Shown here: in pieces, positions 14,448 to 22,310 of the stretch
Position numbering within the stretch: position 1 is the stretch's first letter
Layout: every line of letters begins with the position of its first letter
DNA from: Actinomycetota bacterium
GTDB lineage: Bacteria > Actinomycetota > Actinomycetes > Nanopelagicales > Nanopelagicaceae
Assembly: GCA_009699825.1 (NCBI GenBank)
Contig: WLNM01000003.1
Coordinates: 1-26,907, forward strand
Reading direction: 5' to 3'
DNA length: 26,907 nucleotides
Made by a program: the position numbers and the translations under genes
The notes under the pieces: model-generated
The model's database searches: none
Seen by the model: the letters and a program-made list of their open reading frames with translations, nothing else
Told to the model about the DNA's origin: nothing

Positions 14448-15402
14448 TTTCCTTCGCAGCGGAATCACCGTAGGCGCCTTGAAAACGCTCAATAAATTCA
14501 GTTGGCGTAAAGCGATATTCCTGAGTTCCTTTTGTTTCAATGACATACGTTGCCAACATTGCCCCTAGTTGCAAACATCTTTCATGTGAAAGACCCCACG
14601 AAAGTCCAGCGACAAAACCTGATCGGAAAGAATCCCCCACACCAGTTGGATCAACTTTGCCATTCTCCTTAGGGCACGCAATTTTGATCATCTCGCCACC
14701 CTTTGATTCGATACGTGCACCCTTTGACCCTTGAGTTACAACGCGATGTTTTACTCGAGAAAGAATCTCGGCATCACTCCAGCCAGTTTTTTGGATGGCA
14801 AGTGCTAGTTCATATTCATTCATAAATAAATATGAAGCTCCATCAATCAAAGTTTTAATCTCATGTCCTTCCATCCGTGCCATCTGCTGGGACGGATCGG
14901 CCGCAATTGCAATCCCGCGAGCTTTTGCAACTTCGCTGTGACGCATCATCGCCTCTGGGTCATCAGGTGAAATTACAATCAAATCCAATTCGCCAGTTTT
15001 TTCCATAATAGGCACCAACTCAATATTTCGCGCTTCACTCATTGCGCCAGGGAAAAACGATGCGATTTGATTGAGTTCAGTATCTGTTGTCACCATAAAG
15101 TGCGCGGTAAATAGTTCTTTAGAAATCAAAACGTGGCCTGTGTCTACGCCATGTCGAGAGAGCCAAGCATCGTAATCAGCCCAATCTTTACCAACTGCTG
15201 CAATCAAAATTGGTTTAAGGCCAAGCATTCCCATGCCAAAACAAATATTGGCAGCACACCCGCCGCGACGTACATCGAGGTCATCAACTAAGAAAGAGAG
15301 CGAGACTTTTTCAAGTGAACCGGCGACGAGTGAATCAGTAAATTTTCCGGAAAAAGTCATTAAATGATCAAGACCGACAGAGCCAGCTACACCAATTCGC
15401 AT
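14428..15402 (-). CDS. adoK: adenosine kinase, PfkB family, mycobacterial AdoK type
   Basis: 324 residues of the ribokinase/PfkB fold. Conserved marks: VSLSFLVDDL and the RRGGCAANI di-glycine hinge near 45-53, FPGAMSEARNI (117-127), ADPSQQMARM (168-177), and DPTGVGDSFRSGF (251-263) with catalytic base Asp257. These stretches match Mycobacterium tuberculosis Rv2202c, a bacterial adenosine kinase that phosphorylates adenosine to AMP for purine salvage. Rv2202c also lies near ctaC and an Fe-S carrier gene, so context agrees. ATG 15402 has TAGTAT 6 nt upstream, implying its own leaderless message although erpA lies only 25 bp upstream on the same strand. A different sugar or nucleoside substrate is the main alternative. 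Confidence 0.88.
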   Translation of the reverse strand: MRIGVAGSVGLDHLMTFSGKFTDSLVAGSLEKVSLSFLVDDLDVRRGGCAANICFGMGMLGLKPILIAAVGKDWADYDAWLSRHGVDTGHVLISKELFTAHFMVTTDTELNQIASFFPGAMSEARNIELVPIMEKTGELDLIVISPDDPEAMMRHSEVAKARGIAIAADPSQQMARMEGHEIKTLIDGASYLFMNEYELALAIQKTGWSDAEILSRVKHRVVTQGSKGARIESKGGEMIKIACPKENGKVDPTGVGDSFRSGFVAGLSWGLSHERCLQLGAMLATYVIETKGTQEYRFTPTEFIERFQGAYGDSAAKEISAHLV

Positions 15403-15408
15403 GGCGTG

Positions 15409-15414
15409 ATACTA
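15409..15414 (-). promoter_or_regulatory. -10 hexamer of adoK
   Basis: TAGTAT on the minus strand lies exactly 6 nt upstream of ATG 15402, within the 25-bp gap after erpA. This is consistent with leaderless transcription independent of erpA. Confidence 0.5.
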
Positions 15415-15427
15415 GTTAGGTGATGGC

Positions 15428-15775
15428 TTAGTTAAAAGAATCGCCACAGGCGCATGAGCCTTGGGCGTTTGGATTATCAATTGTGAAGCCTTGCTTCTCA
15501 ATTGTGTCCACAAAATCAATTGTTGCGCCAGCCAAGTAAGGATCGCTCATTTTGTCGGTAATTACTTTAACATCTCCGAATTCACGGACAACGTCGCCTT
15601 CGAGGTTGCGATCATCGAAATAGAGTTGGTATTTCAAACCAGAGCAACCACCAGGTTGTACTGCAACGCGAAGATTGAGATCGTCGCGACCTTCTTGTGC
15701 CAACAATGCAGCGACCTTTGATGCTGCGTTATCGGTGAGAAGAATTCCTGTTGTAGTGCTTGTCTCTGTGCTCAT
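15428..15775 (-). CDS. erpA: A-type iron-sulfur carrier, ErpA/IscA-like
   Basis: 115 residues of the HesB/IscA/ErpA fold. The three cluster-ligand cysteines are Cys44 in PGGCSGLKYQ and Cys108 and Cys110 in GSCACGDSF. Members hold a [2Fe-2S] or [4Fe-4S] cluster and hand it to apo-enzymes. Plausible local clients are NadA (divergent, 69 bp away) and, for [2Fe-2S] centres, the Rieske protein; this is inference. ATG 15775 is preceded by a strong Shine-Dalgarno (AAGGGAG with 5 nt spacing), unlike most unit-first genes here. A possible -10 TAGGCT lies at 15802-15807 on the minus strand, giving a leader of about 20 nt. Confidence 0.93.
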   Translation of the reverse strand: MSTETSTTTGILLTDNAASKVAALLAQEGRDDLNLRVAVQPGGCSGLKYQLYFDDRNLEGDVVREFGDVKVITDKMSDPYLAGATIDFVDTIEKQGFTIDNPNAQGSCACGDSFN

Positions 15776-15844
15776 GTTCTCTCCCTTTCGAGTACGTGCT
15801 AAGCCTAGCGAACTGCACGACTATGCGCGACATGGACACAGATT

Positions 15845-17002
15845 ATGAGAGAGAATGCACCTGTGAACCTGAGTGACTTGCTACTGCTTGGACAAGGCAG
15901 CGATCTGGCCAGTGAACGTGGCGTTTCGTGCGATGGCCAATTGCCACCTGCAAGTGATCCTGATCTAGTTGCTCGCGCCAGGGCTGCACGTAAAACTCTC
16001 GGATCAGATGTCTTAGTTTTGGGCCATCATTACCAGCGCAATGAAGTCATTGAATTTGCAGATATCACTGGGGACTCATTTAAGTTGGCGCAAGAAGCAG
16101 CGAATGCAAGCAGTGTCGAAAATATTATTTTCTGTGGCGTTCACTTCATGGCTGAAAGTGCTGACATCCTGACTTCTGATCACCAGAGAGTAATTCTGCC
16201 GGATCTTGCAGCAGGATGTTCAATGGCCGATATGGCAACTGCTAATCAAGTTTCAAAGTGTTGGTCAGAACTTGCGAGCATTGGCGTAGCAGGAAAAGTT
16301 ATTCCAGTTACTTACATGAATTCATCTGCTGCTATCAAATCTTTTACCGGCGAGCATGGAGGAATAATTTGTACTTCATCAAATGCCGAAGCAGCAATGA
16401 AATGGGCATTTACGCAAGGTCAAAAAATTCTTTTTCTGCCCGATCAACATCTAGGAAGAAATACTGCTGTTTTGTCCCTAGGTCTCTCACTCGAGGATTG
16501 CGTGCTCTGGAATCCATGGAAACCCATGGGTGGACTTACTGAAGAACAAGTTAAGAATGCAAAAGTAATTTTGTGGCGTGGCCACTGCTCAGTTCATGGA
16601 CGTTTTTCAATCGATAGCGTAAATGAAATCCGTAATCGTGTGCCTGGAGTACAGGTTTTGGTTCATCCAGAATGCACTCATGAAGTTGTCAGTGCTGCAG
16701 ACCGGGTTGGATCTACTGAAAAAATAATTCAAATAGTTCAAGCTTCTCCGGCTGGATCAAAATGGGCAATCGGCACCGAACTCAATCTTGTACAAAGAAT
16801 CTCACAGAAAAATCCCGATAAAGAAATCTACTTCCTGGATAAAGACATCTGTTACTGCTCAACAATGAATCGAATCGACTTGCCACACTTGGTATGGGCT
16901 ATGGAATCCCTCGTATCTGGCACTGTAGTAAACCAAATTCGTGTCGCCCCTGAAGTGGCAAAGTATTCAAAACTCGCTTTAGAAAGAATGCTCGCTCTAT
17001 AG
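15845..17002 (+). CDS. nadA: quinolinate synthase
   Basis: 385 residues of the long actinobacterial/Bacillus NadA form. It condenses iminoaspartate with dihydroxyacetone phosphate to quinolinate in NAD synthesis, using an oxygen-labile [4Fe-4S] cluster. Seen are GHHYQR (60-65), GDSFKLA, FCGVHFMAES with Cys97, ICTSSNA with Cys176, and CYCSTMNRIDLPH with Cys336/Cys338, one of which should be the third ligand. Also present are PDQHLGRNT and WRGHCSVHGRF. ATG 15845 is taken as start, but GTG 15863 (codon 7) is possible, with a weak GAGAAT 6 nt upstream. nadB and nadC are not nearby. It diverges from erpA. Confidence 0.97.
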   Translation: MRENAPVNLSDLLLLGQGSDLASERGVSCDGQLPPASDPDLVARARAARKTLGSDVLVLGHHYQRNEVIEFADITGDSFKLAQEAANASSVENIIFCGVHFMAESADILTSDHQRVILPDLAAGCSMADMATANQVSKCWSELASIGVAGKVIPVTYMNSSAAIKSFTGEHGGIICTSSNAEAAMKWAFTQGQKILFLPDQHLGRNTAVLSLGLSLEDCVLWNPWKPMGGLTEEQVKNAKVILWRGHCSVHGRFSIDSVNEIRNRVPGVQVLVHPECTHEVVSAADRVGSTEKIIQIVQASPAGSKWAIGTELNLVQRISQKNPDKEIYFLDKDICYCSTMNRIDLPHLVWAMESLVSGTVVNQIRVAPEVAKYSKLALERMLAL

Positions 17003-17003
17003 T
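16998..17003 (+). promoter_or_regulatory. -10 hexamer of the DUF3043 gene
   Basis: TATAGT overlaps the nadA stop codon (17000-17002) and lies 7 nt before ATG 17011. It could give a leaderless message separate from nadA read-through. Confidence 0.4.
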
Positions 17004-17010
17004 TACGCCT

Positions 17011-17547
17011 ATGTCTAACACTTCCGATGCATCTGCAAAAAAGGGCCGTCCAACTCCTAAACGAAAAGAAGCGCAATCGAAGAGAATTGTTTCTTCCCTT
17101 GCTCCTGCTTCAACAAAAGAGGAGAAAAAACGCGCACGCCAACAAACACGTGCATCCAGAAATGCAACACGGGCTGCTTATTTGCGAGGCGAAGAGAGTG
17201 CTCTACCGCATCGTGACAAAGGACCAGCCCGCAAACTCGTAAGAAATATTGTGGATTCAAGAAAATCCATTGGTGAATATTTCCTACCTATTATTTTTGT
17301 AGTTTTATTACTTTCAATTTTTCCTGTAGCCGCTCTCCAGTACGGTGGAATTGCAATTATGTACGCCGTACTTTTGACCGCTTTGGTAGACGGAATTTTT
17401 CTCTCCCTTAAAATTAATCGTGAAGTTCGTAGTCGTTTTCCAGGAACTTCTACTAAAGGTCTTGGGCTCTACGGATGGCTCCGATCTACTCAGATGCGAC
17501 GTCTGCGAACCCCACATCCACAATTAAAAGCAGGAGATAGTTTTTAA
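17011..17547 (+). CDS. DUF3043 membrane protein
   Basis: 178 residues, conserved in Actinobacteria, function unknown. The N-terminal half is strongly basic and Lys/Arg-rich, with the family signature KGRPTPKRKEAQ at 11-22 and RDKGPARKLVRNIVDSRKS at about 68-86. A helical hairpin of two membrane segments follows (about 92-109 and 112-133), then a basic C-terminal tail. Both tails should face the cytoplasm by the positive-inside rule. It starts 8 bp after nadA and converges with gcvT across 15 bp. No enzyme motif is visible; an RNA- or membrane-associated role would be a guess. Confidence 0.85.
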   Translation: MSNTSDASAKKGRPTPKRKEAQSKRIVSSLAPASTKEEKKRARQQTRASRNATRAAYLRGEESALPHRDKGPARKLVRNIVDSRKSIGEYFLPIIFVVLLLSIFPVAALQYGGIAIMYAVLLTALVDGIFLSLKINREVRSRFPGTSTKGLGLYGWLRSTQMRRLRTPHPQLKAGDSF

Positions 17548-17562
17548 TTAGAGTGAACTAAT

Positions 17563-18651
17563 TTATTTAACATGAGATTCGACAAAGGGTAAATTCACAA
17601 CTTCAGCCTGAGATTCTCGACCACGGACATCGATAACGACAACCGTTCCTAGCGAAATTGAGGAATCTAGGAGCGCTAGTGCGATTCCGTTTTTCAATGT
17701 TGGAGAAAATGTTCCCGAAGTGATAACTCCTACTTCAGTACCTCCAAGATCTTTAACCTGCATACCGGCTCGCGGAATTGCGCGGTCCAGTGATTTAAGG
17801 CCATGTAAAAAACGGCGCGGGCCATGTGTGCGCTCTTTTCGAAGAACTGCATCTCCCGCAAACTTTTCTTTCTTCCAACCAACTGCCCATGACGCAGATG
17901 CCTGAACAGGTGTAATTTCTAGTGAGAGTTCATGGCCATGTAACGGATAACCCATTTCAGTTCGCAAAGTGTCGCGGGAGCCTAAGCCGCAAATTAAACC
18001 ATTTAGCGGTGTGATTGCTTGCACAAGTGCATCCCATACTTTCTCGGCGTCTTTCCACGTAGGCAATAATTCAAAACCACTCTCGCCTGTGTATCCGGTT
18101 CGGCATAAAATTACGTTACACCCTGCTATTTTTACATGCGTAAAACTCATGTAATCAAGTTGTGAAGAAATACCTAGCGAGTGTAAAGCTTGCGGCGCTG
18201 ATGGTCCCTGTAATGCAAGTACCGCATATTCGGTATGCAAGTTTGTAATTTCGATTCCGGGGATTACTTTAGATATGAGCACATCAACGACCTGTGAAGT
18301 ATTCGATGCATTTGGAATGAGAAAAATATCTTCAGTTGAATTCCTATAAGCGATTAAATCATCGATTACTCCGCCGGAGTCATTACACAGCATCGTGTAT
18401 TGCGCCATGCCATCTGAAATTCGATTGAGATCATTGGTTAAGATTTCGTTAAGGAAATCTAATGCGCCTGGACCTTTCACACTTGCTTTGCCTAAGTGTG
18501 AAACATCGAAGAGTCCGACATGTTCTCGAACCGCTGCGTGTTCAGCAAGAACTCCTGATCCCGGATATTCGATCGGCATCAACCAGCCACCAAAATCAGC
18601 CATCTTGGCTTGCAGATCGAGGTGCTTTTGATGAAGAGGAGAATTTTTCAC
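17563..18651 (-). CDS. gcvT: glycine cleavage system T protein, aminomethyltransferase
   Basis: About 362 residues. GcvT moves the methylene group from aminomethylated GcvH lipoate to tetrahydrofolate and releases ammonia. Marks include the N-terminal HxxLxAKMADFGGWLMP stretch, EHAAVREHVGLFDVSHLGK, CNDSGGVIDDLIAYR with the conserved folate-site aspartate, and GLGSRDTLRTEMGYPLHGHEL. The frame also offers GTG 18657, with GGGAG 6 nt upstream. GTG 18651 (codon 3) is preferred because TAGGTT lies exactly 6 nt upstream, the spacing seen elsewhere here; both are credible. gcvP and gcvH are not adjacent. It diverges from pepA. lpdA downstream of pepA could supply the L protein of the same system. Confidence 0.95.
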   Translation of the reverse strand: MKNSPLHQKHLDLQAKMADFGGWLMPIEYPGSGVLAEHAAVREHVGLFDVSHLGKASVKGPGALDFLNEILTNDLNRISDGMAQYTMLCNDSGGVIDDLIAYRNSTEDIFLIPNASNTSQVVDVLISKVIPGIEITNLHTEYAVLALQGPSAPQALHSLGISSQLDYMSFTHVKIAGCNVILCRTGYTGESGFELLPTWKDAEKVWDALVQAITPLNGLICGLGSRDTLRTEMGYPLHGHELSLEITPVQASASWAVGWKKEKFAGDAVLRKERTHGPRRFLHGLKSLDRAIPRAGMQVKDLGGTEVGVITSGTFSPTLKNGIALALLDSSISLGTVVVIDVRGRESQAEVVNLPFVESHVK

Positions 18652-18657
18652 ATTCAC

Positions 18658-18663
18658 AACCTA
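18658..18663 (-). promoter_or_regulatory. -10 hexamer that helps choose the gcvT start
   Basis: TAGGTT on the minus strand abuts GTG 18657 but is 6 nt from GTG 18651. If it is the promoter, only the shorter gcvT frame can be translated, as a leaderless message. Confidence 0.35.
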
Positions 18664-18744
18664 CTCCCACCCCAACACAAGATGCCACAACCGATAACCT
18701 GTGCTCCTTGCAGAATAAACCTTGCTGGATTGAGAAGGAGAAAA

Positions 18745-20241
18745 ATGTCCTCGCTAACACTTACTGACGGCGCCGTAACTAGCGGTGTCTTGGTCGTCGG
18801 ACTTTCATTTAATCCAAACAAGGCTTCGGCATTAAGTATCGAATCCAACAACTTGGCACTGGACACGAGAACTTTACTTGCTCATCTCGCAGAGCTTGGA
18901 GCCACAGGAAAATCCGACGAAGTGATCAAAATACCTGGCACAAAAACAAAATTGATTGTTTTCACAGGATTAGGACCAGTGCAAAAAGAATATTCACATG
19001 AAACTCTACGCCGTGCTGCGGGGTCAGCTGCTCGCGCCCTTGCCGGAACTACAGAAGCAACATTTGCTTTACCGGCTCCAAATATTGAATCGGTTGCTGC
19101 AATTGCAGAAGGAGCAGCACTTGGTGCATATGCCTTTGATGAATTCCGAGGGTCTACAAAATCCGAACGCAAATTGCCCCTGGTTAAGATTTCGATTCAT
19201 TCTAAATTCACTAAAAACATCGAGGCAAAAAATGTGCTTAAGCGAGCTCAAATAATTGCTACGTACACACACCTTGTAAGAGATTTAATTAATACACCTC
19301 CCTCACATCTGACTCCAGATACCTTTACCAAAAAAATTGCTGCTGCAGTAAAATCATTGGGCGGTGCAACCGCTGGGCTAAAAGTTATTGTTTTAAATGA
19401 AAAACAGTTAAAGAGTGGCGGCTATGGCGGAATTATCGGTGTAGGGCAAGGCTCGGCAAATCCTCCTCGCCTGCTTCATATTAAGTACACACCGAAAAAG
19501 CCACGGCGCACATTTGCATTTGTAGGTAAGGGAATTACATTCGATACTGGCGGTTTAGCACTTAAGCCAGCAGCCGGCATGGAAGCTATGAAATCTGACA
19601 TGAGTGGAGCCGCGGCAGTATGTGGAGCCATACTCGCAATTGCATCTCTTAAAATCCCAGTTGCAGTTGAAGCCTGGGCACCTCTTGCAGAAAACATGGT
19701 CAGCGATAACGCGACTCGTCCTAGCGACATCATCACAATTTATGGCGGTAAAACTGTTGAAGTTCTCAATCCAGATGCTGAAGGCCGTCTTGTATTAGCC
19801 GATGCACTTGTGAAGGCTCAAGAAACAAAATCTCTCGATGGTTTAATCGATGTTGCCACACTTACTGGAGCTCAAGTTGTTGCACTTGGAACACGAACAA
19901 GTGCCGTGATGACAAATAATGAAGACTTCAGTACTCGATTTATAAGTGCGGCAACAGACAGTGGCGAAGCTTTCTGGCCAATGCCATTGCCACAAGAGTT
20001 ACGTGCATCCCTTGATTCGCCAGTTGCAGATTTAGCAAATATTGGTGATCGAATGGGCGGCATGTTAGTTGCTGGATTGTTTCTGAAAGATTTTATTAAG
20101 CCAGAAGTTCCGTGGCTACACCTTGATATTGCAGGACCTGCCTATAACGAATCCACAGCGCATGGATACACCCCAGTTGGCGGCACCGGTGTGGCACTGC
20201 GCACACTGCTGTGCTTGGTGGAGAATTCGATAATTCGGTAA
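18745..20241 (+). CDS. pepA: leucyl aminopeptidase, M17 family
   Basis: 498 residues from ATG 18745, chosen over an open frame reaching 18610 because AGAAGGAG stands 4 nt upstream and the length fits the family. M17 enzymes are cytosolic hexamers with two metals that remove N-terminal residues. Metal and active-site residues are Lys262 and Asp267 in GKGITFDTGG, Lys274, Asp285 (MKSDMSGAA), and Asp344 and Glu346 with catalytic Arg348 in the DAEGR motif. The signature normally reads NTDAEGRL; here it is NPDAEGRL (Pro343), which should not remove a ligand. The weakly conserved N-terminal domain is residues 1-160. A possible -10 TAACCT lies at 18695-18700. Confidence 0.96.
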   Translation: MSSLTLTDGAVTSGVLVVGLSFNPNKASALSIESNNLALDTRTLLAHLAELGATGKSDEVIKIPGTKTKLIVFTGLGPVQKEYSHETLRRAAGSAARALAGTTEATFALPAPNIESVAAIAEGAALGAYAFDEFRGSTKSERKLPLVKISIHSKFTKNIEAKNVLKRAQIIATYTHLVRDLINTPPSHLTPDTFTKKIAAAVKSLGGATAGLKVIVLNEKQLKSGGYGGIIGVGQGSANPPRLLHIKYTPKKPRRTFAFVGKGITFDTGGLALKPAAGMEAMKSDMSGAAAVCGAILAIASLKIPVAVEAWAPLAENMVSDNATRPSDIITIYGGKTVEVLNPDAEGRLVLADALVKAQETKSLDGLIDVATLTGAQVVALGTRTSAVMTNNEDFSTRFISAATDSGEAFWPMPLPQELRASLDSPVADLANIGDRMGGMLVAGLFLKDFIKPEVPWLHLDIAGPAYNESTAHGYTPVGGTGVALRTLLCLVENSIIR

Positions 20242-20333
20242 CTAGCCCGAAGGCTGGCAAGATAGGGGCAGGGTGCAATCTGGCCTGGCCTTATTGATAT
20301 TGGCTAACCTGAAATTGTTGGAGGTTTACGCGA

Positions 20334-21701
20334 GTGGCTCAATTCGATCTAGTAATTCTTGGTGGTGGAAGCGGTGGTTACGCGTGCGCCCTTCGTAGTG
20401 CACAACTAGGTCTTTCAGTCGCACTTATCGAATCTGACAAACTTGGTGGAACATGTCTTCATCGAGGTTGCATTCCAACAAAAGCATTACTGCACTCAGG
20501 TGAAATTGCAGATGGTGCGCGAGATGCCAACCACTTTGGCGTTAATGCACAATTTCTATCCATGGATATGCCTGCTGTTAATTCTTATAAAGATGGCGTT
20601 ATCGCTCGTCTCCATAAAGGTTTACAGGGTCTCGTTAAATCTAGAAACATCACTTATATTGAAGGTCACGGACGTCTAATTTCAAAAGACACCGTCGAAG
20701 TTAACGGAGAAAAATACACAGGAAAAAACATTGTCCTTGCAACAGGTTCTTATGCAAAAACTTTGCCTGGACTTGAAATTGATGGCACGAAAATAGTTAC
20801 ATCTGATCACGCAACAAAAATGGATTATGTTCCAAAGAGCGTGATTGTTCTTGGTGGTGGAGTAATTGGTTGTGAATTCGCATCTGTGTGGAAGTCATTT
20901 GGCGCAGAAGTAACAATTATCGAAGGTTTATCTCACCTTGTTGCGCTGGAAGATGAATCTTCTAGCAAGCAGCTCGAGCGTGCATTTAGGAAACGTGGAA
21001 TTAATTTCGAACTTGGTGTTCGCTTTCAGTCCGCATCAATTAATGGTGATGTTGTAACTGTCACCCTCGAAGATGGAAAAACATTCAGCGCCGACGTACT
21101 CCTTGTCAGCGTGGGTCGTGGCCCAGTCTCTGCAAACCTAGGATATGAAGAACAAGGTATTTCGATGGACCGCGGTTATGTACTAGTTGATGACAAGTGC
21201 CGTACAAATGTGCCAGGAATTTGGGCTGTTGGAGATTTGATTCCTACTCTGCAACTAGCTCACGTTGGATTTGGCGAAGGTATTTTGGTGGCAGAAGAGA
21301 TCGCTGGATTAAACCCTCGTCCAATTAATTACGACGGCGTTCCACGTGTTACGTATTCAGAACCGGAAGTTGCTTCAGTTGGTCTGACAACTGCCGTTGC
21401 CAAAGAGCGTGGCTATGAAGTTGTTGAGTTAAATTACGATTTAGCAGGAAATGGAAAGGCACAGATTTTGCGCACAGCAGGTTCGGTTAAATTAGTCGCT
21501 GCTAAAAATGGACCAGTGCTTGGTATTCATATGGTTGGTTCTCGTGTTGGAGAACTTCTGGCTGAAGCACAGTTAATATTTAATTGGGAAGCAAGCGCTG
21601 ATGACGTTGCACCACTGATTCATGCACATCCAACACTTTCAGAAGCCATGGGAGAAGCACACATGGCACTTGCCGGTAAACCGCTTCATGCTCACGGATA
21701 A
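20334..21701 (+). CDS. lpdA: dihydrolipoyl dehydrogenase (E3)
   Basis: 455 residues, a FAD flavoprotein that re-oxidises dihydrolipoyl groups with NAD+. Marks: GGGSGGYACA (FAD Rossmann, about 10-19), redox disulfide GGTCLHRGCIPTK (Cys41-Cys46), NAD site GGGVIGCEFASVW (about 174-186), FAD site GIWAVGD, and the C-terminal interface HPTLSE with catalytic His432 and Glu437. Length is normal. GTG 20334 has GGAGG about 10 nt upstream. It is 15 bp ahead of sucB, so E3 and E2 are co-expressed. E1 genes are absent here. The 92-bp gap after pepA holds a small AGCC/GGCT stem but no T-tract, so no clear terminator. Confidence 0.97.
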   Translation: MAQFDLVILGGGSGGYACALRSAQLGLSVALIESDKLGGTCLHRGCIPTKALLHSGEIADGARDANHFGVNAQFLSMDMPAVNSYKDGVIARLHKGLQGLVKSRNITYIEGHGRLISKDTVEVNGEKYTGKNIVLATGSYAKTLPGLEIDGTKIVTSDHATKMDYVPKSVIVLGGGVIGCEFASVWKSFGAEVTIIEGLSHLVALEDESSSKQLERAFRKRGINFELGVRFQSASINGDVVTVTLEDGKTFSADVLLVSVGRGPVSANLGYEEQGISMDRGYVLVDDKCRTNVPGIWAVGDLIPTLQLAHVGFGEGILVAEEIAGLNPRPINYDGVPRVTYSEPEVASVGLTTAVAKERGYEVVELNYDLAGNGKAQILRTAGSVKLVAAKNGPVLGIHMVGSRVGELLAEAQLIFNWEASADDVAPLIHAHPTLSEAMGEAHMALAGKPLHAHG

Positions 21702-21716
21702 TCTAGGGAGAAAACA

Positions 21717-22310
21717 ATGACATTTTCACTAACGATGCCAGCACTTGGCGAGAGCGTGACTGAAGGAACGGTTACACGCTGGCTAAAATCAGAAGGCGAT
21801 CATGTTGCTGTCGACGAACCGTTGCTCGAAGTTTCTACAGACAAAGTAGATACAGAAATTCCATCGCCAGTAGCTGGCGTACTTCAAAAAATTGTTGTCG
21901 GTGTCGATCAAACTGTTGCAGTTGGAGCCGAACTTGCAGTTATTGCTGACGGAGCAGCTGCACCTGTTGCAACACCTTCTGCACCAGTTGCTACTCCTGC
22001 TCCTGTAGTTCCCGCACCTGTTGCACCTGTTGCTACTCCTGCTCCGGTTGCGGCAGCGACGCCAAACTCTTCTGGAACAGTAATTACGATGCCCGCACTT
22101 GGCGAAAGTGTCAGCGAAGGCACGGTTACACGGTGGTTAAAAAATGTTGGCGATGCGGTTGCGATGGATGAAGCACTACTTGAAGTTTCTACAGACAAAG
22201 TTGATACAGAGATCCCTTCACCGGTTGCTGGAACGCTTTTAGCAATTGATGTTCAAGTCGATACAACCGTTCTAGTTGGCGCTCGACTGGGACTAATTGG
22301 TACAACGAAT
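21717..22310 (+). repeat. tandem duplicated lipoyl-domain coding unit
   Basis: The DNA for lipoyl domain 1 (from 21723) and domain 2 (from 22080) is a diverged direct duplication about 360 bp apart. Near-identical patches remain, such as the one around GAAGTTTCTACAGACAAAGT at both sites. Conservation is probably held by protein selection. Confidence 0.75.

Noticed and set aside
17546..17563. AATTAG/CTAATT inverted repeat between DUF3043 and gcvT as a bidirectional terminator
   Set aside because: The stem is only 6 AT-rich base pairs and no T-tract follows in either direction; weak.
18610..18744. Longer pepA frame starting at 18610
   Set aside because: ATG 18745 has a strong AGAAGGAG site, and the 45 extra residues overlap gcvT and look non-protein-like.
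20242..20333. Terminator or riboswitch in the pepA-lpdA gap
   Set aside because: Only a short AGCC/GGCT stem without a T-tract; no known aptamer pattern seen.
21908..22198. 96-codon Gly/Ala/Thr-rich minus-strand frame
   Set aside because: It mirrors the Ala/Pro/Val linker and lipoyl region of sucB; a compositional artefact.
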